A model generated the notes under the pieces. That model was not told the DNA's origin and searched no databases. It saw nothing but the letters and a program-made list of their open reading frames with translations. From Halarchaeum nitratireducens (GTDB lineage Archaea; Halobacteriota; Halobacteria; Halobacteriales; Halobacteriaceae): a DNA stretch of 64,000 nucleotides. Position numbers and translations under genes: made by a program. This document shows, piece by piece, positions 1-8,768 of this stretch. The stretch is from assembly GCF_014647155.1 (NCBI RefSeq), contig NZ_BMOQ01000006.1:248001-312000 (forward strand), written 5' to 3'. Positions within the stretch are counted from its first letter, which is position 1, and each line of letters begins with the position of its first letter.

Positions 1-186
1 GACCTCGCTCGGCATGAGCTCGTTCGGCGTCGCGACGAACCCCGAGAGGGGGCGGATGCGGGAGACGGACTGGTCGATGGCGATCTCCTCGACGTGGCCG
101 TAGTCGTTGAGCGCGACCACCCACATCGGGACGAGGACCGAGGCGACGAACCCCGATACGATCCCGAGCCGTGTCTTTCGTCTCAT
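1..186 (-). CDS. Membrane-anchored protein of unknown function, N-terminal part
   Basis: The reading frame begins at an ATG (complement of 184-186) and runs off the left edge, giving 62 residues. The N-terminus is MRRKTRLG followed by a hydrophobic stretch (residues about 8-27), so it is a signal anchor or first membrane helix. The rest (VEEIAIDQSVSRIRPL and on) looks soluble. No family is recognised. A TATA-like stretch (acttaaaac on the minus strand, near 279-288) lies upstream but too far off to be sure it is the promoter. Confidence 0.6.
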   Translation of the reverse strand, partial: MRRKTRLGIVSGFVASVLVPMWVVALNDYGHVEEIAIDQSVSRIRPLSGFVATPNELMPSEV

Positions 187-310
187 GTATTGCTCTCGTT
201 CATCTGCCGCAGTCGCGTCTCGACACAGGAGGAAGTCGACGCGAAACGAGGATAGAGAGGGTCCCCGTATGCGATGGTGTTTTAAGTACCGGGGTGGGGT
301 GATCCGGGGG

Positions 311-475
311 TCACGATGTCGATGAGGACCCAGACAGCCGGGCGAAATCCGCCTCCGAGAGCGACGCCCCGCAGAGGACGCACCCGGCGGCGAGGAGGTC
401 GTCGCGCATGGCCGCGTCGACCGCGAACGACTCCGCGCACGACGGACAGCGGACCCGGTATTCGGCCTCGGCCAT
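311..475 (-). CDS. Small zinc-ribbon protein (54 aa)
   Basis: A short acidic protein starting MAEAEYRVRCPSC. It carries two Cys-x2-Cys knuckles (CPSC at residues 10-13 and CVLC at about 32-35), which together make a single zinc ribbon. The middle has the pattern AMRDDLLAAGC, also seen in the second microprotein of this window at 13026-13172, so the two are paralogs of a haloarchaeal zinc-ribbon family (probably the DUF7560 type). The function is unknown; such proteins are usually considered nucleic-acid or protein binders. It stands alone, with cysteine synthase on the other strand. The start is the first ATG before the CPSC motif. Confidence 0.75.
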   Translation of the reverse strand: MAEAEYRVRCPSCAESFAVDAAMRDDLLAAGCVLCGASLSEADFARLSGSSSTS

Positions 476-605
476 CGGTGCAGGCGGGTACCGGCGTCCG
501 ACGCATAGTCGCTCGCCCCCGATATGGCGGGCCACTTTACGGGCCGTGAAAGCCCCCGATACCGTGGTCGGGTCGTGAAGGGCGGACGACGCGTCGATAC
601 GCGTG

Positions 606-1523
606 ATGTCCATCGCAGACAGCGTCACCGACCTCGTCGGAGAGACGCCGCTCGTCCGCCTCGACTCCGTCCCCGGGACGGTCGTCGGGAAGCTCGAGTC
701 GACGAACCCGACGCACTCCGTGAAGGACCGCATCGCCGTCGCGATGCTCGAGGCCGCCGAGGAGCGCGGGCGCCTCGACGACGGGACGACGATCATCGAG
801 CCGACGAGCGGCAACACCGGCGTCGGCCTCGCGGCCGCCGCCGCGGCGAAGGGGTACGACCTCGTGCTCACGATGCCCGAGTCGATGAGCGAGGAGCGAC
901 GCCGCCTCCTCGCCGCGTTCGGCGCGGACCTCGTGCTCACGCCGAGCGCGGGCGGCATGGACGGCGCCGTCGAGCGCGCGCACGACCTCGCGGCCGACGC
1001 CGAGGACGCGTTCGTCCCCCAGCAGTTCGAGAACCCCGCGAACCCGCGCGTCCACCGCGAGACGACCGGCCCCGAGATCTGGGAGGCGACCGACGGCGAC
1101 GTCGACGTCGTCGTCGCGGGCGTCGGGACCGGCGGCACGATCACCGGCGTCGCCGAGCACCTCGTCGAGGAGCGCGGGGCGGACGTCACGGTCGTCGGCG
1201 TCGAGCCCGCCGGCTCCCCGGTCCTCTCCGGCGGTGACCCCGGGTCGCACGGCATTCAGGGGATCGGCGCCGGCTTCGTCCCGGACGTCCTCCGCACGGA
1301 CCTCCTCGACGACGTCGTCACCGTCGAGGGGGCGGCGGCCGAGGAGCGAACCCGCCAGCTCGCGACCGAGGAGGGGATCCTCGCCGGCGTCTCCTCGGGC
1401 GCCGCGCTCGACGCGGTCGCACGCGTCGCCGCGCGCCCCGAGCACGAGGACGACCTCGTCGTCGTCGTGCTCCCGGACACCGGCGAGCGCTACCTCTCGA
1501 CGGACCTCTTCGTCCGCGAGTGA
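606..1523 (+). CDS. cysK: Cysteine synthase / PLP-dependent beta-replacing lyase
   Basis: Makes cysteine from an O-activated serine (O-acetyl- or O-phosphoserine) and sulfide in the cytosol. The protein has 305 residues, the usual size. The PLP lysine lies in SVKDR (K40) and the phosphate-cup loop PTSGNTG follows near residue 60; a glycine-rich GTGGT loop that binds the PLP phosphate is near 178-182. The usual residues just before the lysine are N-P-x-S; here they read [13 protein letters not shown] codon directly precedes the ATG at 606, so a start at 603 is possible. It could be a cystathionine beta-synthase-like paralog, but no CBS domain is attached. Nothing nearby suggests a sulfur operon. 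Confidence 0.9.
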   Translation: MSIADSVTDLVGETPLVRLDSVPGTVVGKLESTNPTHSVKDRIAVAMLEAAEERGRLDDGTTIIEPTSGNTGVGLAAAAAAKGYDLVLTMPESMSEERRRLLAAFGADLVLTPSAGGMDGAVERAHDLAADAEDAFVPQQFENPANPRVHRETTGPEIWEATDGDVDVVVAGVGTGGTITGVAEHLVEERGADVTVVGVEPAGSPVLSGGDPGSHGIQGIGAGFVPDVLRTDLLDDVVTVEGAAAEERTRQLATEEGILAGVSSGAALDAVARVAARPEHEDDLVVVVLPDTGERYLSTDLFVRE

Positions 1524-1609
1524 CCGAGCGTGACGACGGGACGGATGGCGTCGATCGAGCGGTCCGGACGACCGAACGCGAGGCGATGGCCGCGGCCCTC
1601 GACGAGTAG
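1520..1609 (+). CDS. Possible 29-codon ORF overlapping the cysteine synthase stop
   Basis: A GTG overlaps the cysteine synthase TGA (GTGA arrangement) and opens a 29-residue acidic reading frame ending EAMAAALDE before a TAG. Its composition is halophilic, and the overlap would permit translational coupling. It has no recognisable motif and is short enough to be chance. Confidence 0.25.
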   Translation: MTERDDGTDGVDRAVRTTEREAMAAALDE

Positions 1610-1701
1610 CGCCACGGCCTCGGCCGTTCGGCGGCGGAGCTGACACACGACGCGACCGGCGTCCCAAAGACCCATGCGGCGATGCGTCGAATCGGGAGAC
1701 G

Positions 1702-3408
1702 ATGAACGCGTGGCAGGACGCGGACGGGCACGTCGCCTACGTGAGTATGGAGGTCGCGATCGAGAACGACGCGAACACGTACGCGGGCGGTCTCGGGGTG
1801 CTCGCGGGCGACACGCTCCGCGCGTTCGCCGACGCCGACGTCCCCGCGGTGGGCGTCACGCCGCTGAACGACGCCGGCCTTGGCGAACAACACCTCGAAG
1901 ACGGTACGCAGACCTACGAGGCCGCCGACTGGGACCCCTCCGCGTTCTTCGACCCCCTCGACGTGAGCGCGACCGTCCGCCTCGGCGACGATACCGTGAC
2001 CGTCGGCGCGTGGCGGTACGAGGTCGAGACGGCGGACGGATCGGTGCCGCTCGTCGCGCTCGACACCGACCGCCCCGAGAACCCCGGGTGGGCGCGCTCG
2101 CTCACCCGATCCGTCTACGGCGTCGGCCTCGACCGCGACGACGCGCTCGCACAGGAGGCCGTCCTCGGTATCGGCGCCGTGCGCGTCCTCGACGCCCTCG
2201 ACTACGACGTCCACACCTATCACCTCAACGAGGGCCACGCCAGTCCGCTCGTCCTCGAACTCCTGCGACGAACCGGGATCGATCCCGACGCCGTGCGCGA
2301 GCGCTGCGTCTTCACCACGCACACGCCGGTCGCGGCCGCCCACGAGGCGTACGACTACGACCGCCTCGACGCGCTCCTCGATCTCTCCGAGGCGCTCGCA
2401 TGCGTCCGCGAGCGGACGAGCGCGGAGGCCTACCACACCACGCGCGTCGCGCTCGCCTTCTCCCGGTACGCGAACGCGGTCTCGAAACGCCACCAGTGGG
2501 TGACGCATGACCTCTTCCCCGACTACCGCGAGCACATCGACGCCGTCACGAACGGCGTCCACGTCCCGACGTGGCTCGGGGAACACGTCGCGGACTGCCT
2601 CGACGCCTACATCGACGGCTACCGACGGGCGCCCTCGCGGCTCCGACACGCCACGCTCGTCGGCGACGACGACCTCTGGGCGGCCCACCAGGCGCAAAAG
2701 CGCGATCTCCTCGAACTCGTCGCCGAGCGCACCGGCGTCGACCTCGACCCGGACGTCCTCACGCTCGGGTTCGCGCGCCGCGCCGTCCCCTACAAGCGCC
2801 CGACGCTCCTCTTCGAGGACACCGACCGACTCCGCCGGATCGCCGCGCACGTCAACGGCCTCCAAATCGTCTTCGCCGGGAAGGGCTTCCCCGGCGACGA
2901 CGCGGGCGACGCGCTCGTCAGTGAGATCCATGATCACATCGACGCCCTCGCCGGCGACGTGCCGATGGCGTACCTCCCCGACTACGACCTCGAGATCGGC
3001 CGGCGAATGACGGCCGGCGCGGACGTCTGGCTCAACACGCCGCGCCGCCCCCGCGAGGCCTGCGGGACGTCCGGGATGAAGGCCGCGCTCAACGGTGTCC
3101 CCCACCTCAGCACGCTCGACGGCTGGTGGGTCGAGGGACACGTCGCGGACGCCACCGGCTGGCGCATCGGTCCCCCGCCCTTCGACCCGGAGACGCAGGC
3201 GCTCTCCGACGACGAGGAGGACGCCGTCGACGCGACCGCGCTCTACGATCGCCTCGCCGACGACGTCCTTCCGGCCTACTACGCGGACCGCGACCGCTGG
3301 CTCGACGTCATGCGGAACTGCATCGCGCTCAACGGCGCTCACTACCACGCGCGGCGCATGGTCGGTGAGTACTGCGCGAGCGCCTACGCGAGTTCGTCAT
3401 CGGCGTGA
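1702..3408 (+). CDS. glgP: Alpha-glucan (glycogen/maltodextrin) phosphorylase
   Basis: Phosphorolysis of alpha-1,4-glucan ends to glucose-1-phosphate. This is the short archaeal/bacterial GT35 form, 568 residues. Family landmarks in order are MEVAIEND-NTYAGGLGVLAGD near the N-terminus, HLNEGHASPLVLELL around residue 175-190, FARRAVPYKRP near 358, and GTSGMKAALNG, where K460 is the expected PLP lysine. The last motif corresponds to GTGNMK-x2-NG of classical phosphorylases. The ATG at 1702 follows a gap of about 90 nt and immediately begins the conserved N-terminus. It stands alone, with no glycogen-synthesis genes adjacent. Confidence 0.93.
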   Translation: MNAWQDADGHVAYVSMEVAIENDANTYAGGLGVLAGDTLRAFADADVPAVGVTPLNDAGLGEQHLEDGTQTYEAADWDPSAFFDPLDVSATVRLGDDTVTVGAWRYEVETADGSVPLVALDTDRPENPGWARSLTRSVYGVGLDRDDALAQEAVLGIGAVRVLDALDYDVHTYHLNEGHASPLVLELLRRTGIDPDAVRERCVFTTHTPVAAAHEAYDYDRLDALLDLSEALACVRERTSAEAYHTTRVALAFSRYANAVSKRHQWVTHDLFPDYREHIDAVTNGVHVPTWLGEHVADCLDAYIDGYRRAPSRLRHATLVGDDDLWAAHQAQKRDLLELVAERTGVDLDPDVLTLGFARRAVPYKRPTLLFEDTDRLRRIAAHVNGLQIVFAGKGFPGDDAGDALVSEIHDHIDALAGDVPMAYLPDYDLEIGRRMTAGADVWLNTPRRPREACGTSGMKAALNGVPHLSTLDGWWVEGHVADATGWRIGPPPFDPETQALSDDEEDAVDATALYDRLADDVLPAYYADRDRWLDVMRNCIALNGAHYHARRMVGEYCASAYASSSSA

Positions 3409-3496
3409 CCCGCAATGTCGTCCGACGAAGCGCTCGGAGAGCGACGGGGTGCTATCGGGGGGAGGAGCCGTCGAGCGGAGCGCTCGCCGCCTCCGA

Positions 3497-4073
3497 TCAC
3501 AGCCACGAGAGACCGGCGTTGAGTTGGTCGAGGAACGCGTCTCGGACGCGCGCATCCGCGGGGAGTGCGACGCGTTCGCCCGCTCGTTCGCCGATGGTCT
3601 CCACGAGGAAGGGGTGTGCGGGGTCGAACGAGGGACTCGTCCGGATCCGATAGTCGCTGGCGATGGTGAAGAGCGCGGCGTCGAACGCGCGGTGGTGGAG
3701 CGCGTTCAACACGCGGACGTTCTCGGGGTGTTCGGCGAGGGCGGGGCGTTGGCCCCGCGGGAGGACGTGTGCGAGATCGAGGAGCGACGCCTCGCGGATC
3801 CCGGTGATCGCACACGCGCCACCGTACCGTTCGAACGTCGCGTCGCGGAACGCGTCGCTCACCACGGTGTCCCTCGTCTCGTAGCGACGGACCCGCCCCT
3901 GCGCGTCGAGGGGGTCGCCGGTCGGCCACTGTGCGAGTTCGCCGGTCTGGACCCAGCGTCGCCAGACGTCCGGTGCGCGGCTGTCGTCGTTCTGCCGGGC
4001 GCGCTCGTGCAGCCACGTGACCGGGACGGATGCCGGTGTGGTCGTCGCGGACGACGGTCACGTAGTCGGCCAC
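3497..4073 (-). pseudogene. HNH endonuclease, apparently frameshifted
   Basis: The C-terminal part (stop at 3497) is a typical HNH domain: CAITGIREASLLDLAHVLPR, then ENVRVLNALHHRAFD and a C-terminal FTI segment, as in HNH proteins with a restriction-enzyme-like domain. Its frame stays open upstream (WLHERARQNDDSRAPDVW and so on) but hits TGA at 4058-4060. The frame 1 nt away starts at a GTG (4071-4073) with MADYVTVVRDDHTG and would join smoothly to WLHERAR if one base were removed from the CCC run at about 4022-4025 (plus-strand ggg). The intact protein would be about 190 aa. This is either a real pseudogene or a homopolymer sequencing error; alternatively a downstream GTG at 3865 makes a 122-aa protein. 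It is divergent from the queuosine-type operon. Confidence 0.7.
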
Positions 4074-4086
4074 CGGATAGATATTC

Positions 4087-4100
4087 TATCGATATTACTT
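4087..4100 (+). promoter_or_regulatory. TATA-type promoter of the preQ0 operon
   Basis: An AT-rich stretch (tatcgatattactt) in otherwise GC-rich sequence lies about 27-40 nt before the GTG start at 4127, the distance expected for an archaeal TATA box with a leaderless or near-leaderless transcript. No other promoter-like sequence precedes the four overlapping genes. Confidence 0.5.
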
Positions 4101-4126
4101 TGGGTGCCCTCAGAGAACACGACATC

Positions 4127-4579
4127 GTGTCTCTCGAACAGCAACCCGCGTCATCACTCGCCGACGCCGGGGAACGAACCCTCCACATCGGCGGCGAGCG
4201 GCCCATCCGGATCAGCACCGGCCATCGACTCCTCCATCACGACGGGAAGTGCAGTCGGCCCCACGGCCACAACTACGAGCTCTCCGTCGAAGTGACCGGC
4301 AGGCTCTCCTCGGACGGCTGGGTCGTCGACAAGGGCGACGTCACGGACGTCATCGACGAGTGGGATCATCGCTTCCTCGTCGAGGCCGGCGACCCGCTCG
4401 TCGAGGCCTTCGAGGCCAGCGACGACGCCGACGGTCTCGTCGTCCTCGAACACCCCCCGACGGCCGAAGTGATGGGCATTCTGTTGGAGGAGAAGCTCTA
4501 CGACGCCCTCCCGGATCGCGTCTCCGATATTTCTGTTTCCGTCCGGGAAACGGCTGAGCTCTGCGCCGGGGGGTACTGA
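4127..4579 (+). CDS. queD: 6-carboxy-5,6,7,8-tetrahydropterin synthase (QueD/PTPS family)
   Basis: Converts dihydroneopterin triphosphate to 6-carboxytetrahydropterin, the second step to preQ0 for archaeosine tRNA modification. The protein has 150 residues. Zinc-binding histidines are H33 (STGHRL) and H46/H48 (HGHNY), and the catalytic Cys is C42 in CSRPHGHNY. The D-H pair of the family is at about 80-81 (DEWDHRFL), after WVVDKGDV. The open frame extends far upstream, but that part has no domain and GTG 4127 sits just after a TATA-like stretch, so it is chosen. The stop overlaps the queE start (TGATG). Confidence 0.92.
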   Translation: MSLEQQPASSLADAGERTLHIGGERPIRISTGHRLLHHDGKCSRPHGHNYELSVEVTGRLSSDGWVVDKGDVTDVIDEWDHRFLVEAGDPLVEAFEASDDADGLVVLEHPPTAEVMGILLEEKLYDALPDRVSDISVSVRETAELCAGGY

Positions 4580-5358
4580 TGCCGGTCAACTCGACCGCCG
4601 ACTCCGAACCGTCGAGCGCGGAGACGTCTGACGGCGCGACGCTCCCGATCAACGAGTGCTTCTACTCGCTCCAGGGGGAAGGCACACTCGCGGGCGTTCC
4701 GAGCGTCTTCGTGCGCACGAGCGGGTGCAACCTCCGGTGTTGGTTCTGCGACTCCTACCACACCTCGTGGGAGCCCACGCATGGCCAGTTGGGCATCGAC
4801 GACGTCGTCGCGGAAGTCGAGTCTCACGAGGAGGCCGACCACGTCGTTCTCACCGGTGGTGAGCCGCTCATCCACGAGCAGTCGGTCGACCTCCTCGAAC
4901 GCCTCGACGAGTTGGGCTACCACACGACCGTCGAGACGAACGGCACCGTCTATCGCGATGCACCCATCGACCTCGCGAGCATCAGCCCGAAGCTCGCCTC
5001 CAGCACGCCTACCGAGACGCGGGATCCGAAGGGCGACGGCGAGTGGGCCGAGCGCCACGACGAACGTCGGATCGATATCGATACGCTCGCGGATCTCGTC
5101 GACGCCTACGACTCACAGTTGAAGTTCGTCGTCACCGGCGAAGACGACCTCCCGGAGATCGAGAATCTGCTCGATCGCGTCCGGAACGCCACTTCGACGA
5201 CGGTTCGCGACTCGGCCGTCCTCCTGATGCCCGAGGGAGTGACGCGCGAGCAGTTAGACGTCTCGCGGAACGCGGTCGCCGAGCTCGCGATGGAGTACGG
5301 CTACCGCTACACGCCCCGCCTCCACGTCGACCTCTGGAACGACGCCCCCGGTACCTGA
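4579..5358 (+). CDS. queE: 7-carboxy-7-deazaguanine synthase, radical SAM
   Basis: Radical-SAM ring contraction of 6-carboxytetrahydropterin to 7-carboxy-7-deazaguanine. The protein has 259 residues. The 4Fe-4S cluster motif Cx3Cx2C is C50-NLR-C54-WF-C57, preceded by the typical FYSLQGEGTLAGVPSVFVR. A TGGEP SAM-binding motif follows near residue 94. The ATG overlaps the queD stop by one base, and folE begins 4 nt after its end, so the four genes are one transcript. The first 20 residues are an acidic N-terminal tail typical of haloarchaea. Confidence 0.94.
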   Translation: MPVNSTADSEPSSAETSDGATLPINECFYSLQGEGTLAGVPSVFVRTSGCNLRCWFCDSYHTSWEPTHGQLGIDDVVAEVESHEEADHVVLTGGEPLIHEQSVDLLERLDELGYHTTVETNGTVYRDAPIDLASISPKLASSTPTETRDPKGDGEWAERHDERRIDIDTLADLVDAYDSQLKFVVTGEDDLPEIENLLDRVRNATSTTVRDSAVLLMPEGVTREQLDVSRNAVAELAMEYGYRYTPRLHVDLWNDAPGT

Positions 5359-5362
5359 GACG

Positions 5363-5965
5363 ATGACCGACCACTCACAGCTCACGCAGTCCGACCACGA
5401 GAGTATCGACCGGGAGAAGGCCCGGCGCGCGACGCGCCTCCTCCTCGAAGCGCTCGGCGAGGACCCCGACCGGCCCGGCCTCGAAGACACCTGGGAGCGT
5501 CGCGTTCCCGACGCCTTTGCGACGCTCACCGACGGCAATCGCGCCGAGGCGAAACCGACGATGCGCACCTTCGACGCCGACTCCGAGGACCTCGTCGTGA
5601 AGACCGGCATCCCGTTCTACTCGCTCTGCGAGCACCACCTCCTCCCTTTCCACGGGACGGCCCACATCGCCTATCGGCCCGGCGAGGAAGTCGTCGGCCT
5701 CTCGAAACTCGCGCGGTACGTCCGCTGGCAGTCTCGCCAACTCACCATGCAGGAGCGCCTCACCAACGACATCGCGTCCGGCCTCGCAGACGAACTGGAT
5801 GCGCCCACGGTACTTGTCGAAATGAACGCCACTCACCTCTGCGAAGCGATGCGCGGTATCGAGACTGAGAGCACGACCACGACACGGACGACGGTCGGCG
5901 ACCCGACCGACGTCGAGCGCGAGCAGTTCCACGCAGCGGTTGCTCGCGCGGAGGGCCAGCAATGA
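5363..5965 (+). CDS. folE: GTP cyclohydrolase I (FolE)
   Basis: Converts GTP to 7,8-dihydroneopterin triphosphate, the substrate of QueD. The protein has 200 residues. The signature SLCEHHLLPF gives zinc ligands C89 and H92, and C160 in ATHLCEAMRG is the third. WQSRQLTMQERLTN is also typical of the type IA enzyme. Because it sits between queE and queC (overlapping queC by 4 nt, ATGA), its role here is most likely the first step of preQ0 formation, though the product also feeds other pterins. Confidence 0.93.
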   Translation: MTDHSQLTQSDHESIDREKARRATRLLLEALGEDPDRPGLEDTWERRVPDAFATLTDGNRAEAKPTMRTFDADSEDLVVKTGIPFYSLCEHHLLPFHGTAHIAYRPGEEVVGLSKLARYVRWQSRQLTMQERLTNDIASGLADELDAPTVLVEMNATHLCEAMRGIETESTTTTRTTVGDPTDVEREQFHAAVARAEGQQ

Positions 5966-6660
5966 GCGACGCGACACGCGCCGTCGTCCTCGCCTCCGGG
6001 GGGATGGACTCGGCGACGGCCGCCGCTGTCGCCCAAGAACGGGGGTACGACCTCTACCTGCTTCACACGAGCTACGGCCAACGTACCGAGAACAAGGAGT
6101 ACGAGTGCGCGAAGGCGCAGGCTGAGCACTTCGACGCGGCGGACTTCCTCCACCTCACCACCGACCATCTCTCGAAGATCGGTGGCTCCTCGCTCACGGA
6201 CGCGGAGATGGACGTCGAGGAAGCGGACTTGGAGAGCGACGAAGTTCCGACCTCGTACGTGCCGTTCCGGAACGCGAACCTCCTCTCGATGGCGACTTCC
6301 TACGCCGAAGCGAACGACTGCGACGCCGTCTTCATGGGCGCGCACTCCGAGGACTTCTCGGGGTATCCGGACTGCCGCCCCGAATTCTTCGACGCCTTCC
6401 AGCAGGTCGTCGACGTCGGCACCAAGGACGACACCCAGATCAACGTCGAGGCTCCCTTTACCGAGTGGTCGAAGACCGATATCGCCCGGAAGGGAACCGA
6501 ACTCGACGTCCCCTACGAACTCACGTGGAGTTGCTACCGCGACGACGAACCCGCGTGTGGCACCTGCGATGCCTGCGCCTTCCGCCTCCAGGCCTTCCAG
6601 AATATCGGCGTCCGTGACCCAATCGAGTACGCCGAGAGACCTGATTATACTGAGGGGTAA
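5962..6660 (+). CDS. queC: 7-cyano-7-deazaguanine synthase
   Basis: ATP-dependent conversion of the carboxyl group of carboxy-deazaguanine to the nitrile, giving preQ0. The protein has 232 residues. The PP-loop SGGMDS is at 12-17 and a zinc site is formed by cysteines in the C-terminal part (SCYRDDEPACGTCDACAFR). This ends the operon. The archaeal tRNA-guanine transglycosylase that would use preQ0 is not in this window. Confidence 0.95.
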   Translation: MSDATRAVVLASGGMDSATAAAVAQERGYDLYLLHTSYGQRTENKEYECAKAQAEHFDAADFLHLTTDHLSKIGGSSLTDAEMDVEEADLESDEVPTSYVPFRNANLLSMATSYAEANDCDAVFMGAHSEDFSGYPDCRPEFFDAFQQVVDVGTKDDTQINVEAPFTEWSKTDIARKGTELDVPYELTWSCYRDDEPACGTCDACAFRLQAFQNIGVRDPIEYAERPDYTEG

Positions 6661-6702
6661 CGGTAACGCCCTTGACGGCCGGTGTGACCGGCGAGGGAGT
6701 AC

Positions 6703-8010
6703 TTACAGGCCGTACTGCTCGCGCACGAGCCCATCGATCCCGCGGTCGGCGAGGAGTTCCATCGGGACGAGCATGTCGAGTTGGACGACGCCGGGGAGGC
6801 GGCCGATCTGAACGCCGCCGGTGAACGTACATCGGGCGCGGATCTCGCCCTCTCTCATGTCGAGCAGCGTGGACGCGCGGTCGAAGGCGTTCTGCGTGGC
6901 GGCGTTCACCGTCGCGCCGGAGCCGACCACCTGAAGCGGCCCCATCTCGGTCGTCACGTCGACATCGTGCTCGGCGCCGAGATCGAGTCCCGCCTCGCGC
7001 TCCGCGTCGCCGTACGGCTTACTGATGAAGGGGAGGTCCGCCTCGTTGGGGAGGACGATCGGCCCGTCGAGTTCGAGCCCCTCGATTACCTCCACGTCCA
7101 TCGTGACGGTCCCGCTGACGTCGGTCGTGTGCAACGAGAGCTCGCCGTCACCCTGGTTCGCGTGCAGGTCGCCGACGTAGAGCCCCGCACCGTCGACGTC
7201 CACCGGGCAGATGAGCGTCGCTCCCGCACGGACTTCCGGGATGTCCATGTGACCATCGGTGCGCTCCTCGAGATCCGCCTCGGTGTTCACGCCGTAGTCG
7301 TGCTCCGCCCCGATGAGGTTCTGTCCGAAGTCGCCAGCGTTGTGCGAGTCGGGCATCGTGACCGACGGCGTCGTACCGATGTTGCCGATAAACGGTCGGA
7401 GGCGCCCTAGCGTCCCCGGCATCCCGTCCGGTTCGTACAACAGGATCGGATGCTGTCGGGCGTTCTCGGGGATGTCCATCACCTCCGCGGCGTTCAACGC
7501 GAGCTCGTGAGCCCCGTCCGCGTCGAGCGTGATGCCGACGGCGTTCTCGTGGTCGAACGCGACGGTGTAGCCGTACTCGAAGCCGAACGAGGAGGCGTTG
7601 GCGCCGCACTCCGCACACCGGATCGCGTCCTCACCCGTCCCCTCGACGATCGAGTCGGGCCACGCGGTGCCACACTCCGGACAGCGGTGGTCGACGAACG
7701 GGTCGTCCTGGAACGCGCCCGCGCGCTCGGCCATCGAACCCGTGCTCGTCGCCATGCTCGTCACCTCGACGTCGCGGACGTGGACCGCGACGGCGTCGCC
7801 GACTTCGGCACCCTCGACGCGGATCGGACGCGTCACCTCGTGGCCGCCGCGAAAGGAGGGCGTGATCATCGGGCCCCAACAGCCCGGCGGCGTGTACGTG
7901 GTGATCGTCCCGCCGTCGGTGACCGTCCCCGCCCACTCCTGATCCGGTCCGACGAGACCCAGCGTGTACTGATCGACGTAGAGCTCTTCGCGCGGCTCGT
8001 GCTGAGACAT
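6703..8010 (-). CDS. Acetamidase/formamidase family protein
   Basis: Hydrolyses short amides (formamide or acetamide) to ammonia and the acid. The protein has 435 residues. It shows DQYTLGLVGPDQEWAGTV, a CWGPM-PSFRGGHEV stretch, and the long PDSHNAGDFGQ and GDLHANQGDGEL motifs typical of the FmdA/AmdA family. An internal CPECGTAW ... CAECGA zinc-ribbon insertion lies around residues 115-145. ATG 8010 fits the family's N-terminus; another in-frame ATG at 8040 would add ten residues. It is separated from the genes around it, with no urea or amide transporter adjacent. The exact substrate cannot be told from sequence. Confidence 0.9.
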   Translation of the reverse strand: MSQHEPREELYVDQYTLGLVGPDQEWAGTVTDGGTITTYTPPGCWGPMITPSFRGGHEVTRPIRVEGAEVGDAVAVHVRDVEVTSMATSTGSMAERAGAFQDDPFVDHRCPECGTAWPDSIVEGTGEDAIRCAECGANASSFGFEYGYTVAFDHENAVGITLDADGAHELALNAAEVMDIPENARQHPILLYEPDGMPGTLGRLRPFIGNIGTTPSVTMPDSHNAGDFGQNLIGAEHDYGVNTEADLEERTDGHMDIPEVRAGATLICPVDVDGAGLYVGDLHANQGDGELSLHTTDVSGTVTMDVEVIEGLELDGPIVLPNEADLPFISKPYGDAEREAGLDLGAEHDVDVTTEMGPLQVVGSGATVNAATQNAFDRASTLLDMREGEIRARCTFTGGVQIGRLPGVVQLDMLVPMELLADRGIDGLVREQYGL

Positions 8011-8087
8011 CTCATACCAACCTTCGTCGCAGTTTCGCATAAAGACGCCGCCCGCCGTGAGCGAGAACTCGCCCTCCGCGACGTCCG

Positions 8088-8597
8088 TCACACGCCCGTA
8101 GCGGCGTCGGCGAGCGCCGTACCGGCACCGAACGCCGAGAGGACGGCGAGGAGGCCGAGGCTGAGGAGCGCGTAGTTCGCGATCGGGTTCGCGGCCGTCA
8201 CGATATCGTACGTGTAGCGCCGACCGTTCCACGGGGCGAAGGGGCGAACGCCGGCGGGCGTGAGCGCGTCGGCGGCGATGTGTGCGAAGATCGAACTCGC
8301 GGCGACGACGAACCCGAAGCTCCCGAGGCCGACCGCGGCCGGCACACTCCACCGGGCTCCGACGACGACCCCGACGAGGAGGCCGACGCTCCCGACGACG
8401 GCGGCAAACCAGACGGTGTGCGTCGGCCCACGATGCGTGACGGTGGGGATCCGCTGATCGTAATCCGGGACCGTCGTCAGGGCGAGCGTGGCGAGCGCGC
8501 CGACGAACACGAGCGTCTCGAACCCGAGCGCCGCCACGGCGAACGCGATCGGCGCGTACGCGAGGAGCGCGGCGCCGTAGTGACCGTACCGGTACAC
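8088..8597 (-). CDS. Membrane-bound metal-dependent hydrolase (YdjM-like, DUF457)
   Basis: About 169 residues with four to five membrane helices. The motif PDYDQRIPTVTHRGPTH near residues 45-60 and the HIAADALTP-GVRPFAPW stretch are characteristic of the LexA-regulated YdjM/DUF457 family of predicted membrane metal-dependent hydrolases. The histidines and aspartates in these two segments are the presumed metal ligands. The physiological role is unknown. GTG 8597 is chosen because it directly precedes YRYGHYGAALLAY, where the fold begins; a start at 8699 would add an unconvincing Arg-rich tail. Confidence 0.82.
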   Translation of the reverse strand: MYRYGHYGAALLAYAPIAFAVAALGFETLVFVGALATLALTTVPDYDQRIPTVTHRGPTHTVWFAAVVGSVGLLVGVVVGARWSVPAAVGLGSFGFVVAASSIFAHIAADALTPAGVRPFAPWNGRRYTYDIVTAANPIANYALLSLGLLAVLSAFGAGTALADAATGV

Positions 8598-8768
8598 GGT
8601 GGTTCGATCAACGCGCCACCGCCGGATAACGGTCCGGGCCGGGCCGCTCGCCGAGGACGCGACGGCGGTGTGCGATCGATGACTCCGCACCCGACGCACC
8701 CGGTGCTCTCGGCGTCGATTCGACCCGCCGGTGCTCGAAGCACCCCGATCCGGCCGCCAGCGCCCCTG

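Noticed and set aside
1318-3348. 676-codon minus-strand frame
   Set aside because: Antisense shadow of cysteine synthase and the glucan phosphorylase; no domain visible.
3095-4126. Upstream extension of the queD frame
   Set aside because: It crosses the phosphorylase end and the antisense HNH gene and contains no QueD-type sequence; a TATA-like stretch precedes GTG 4127.
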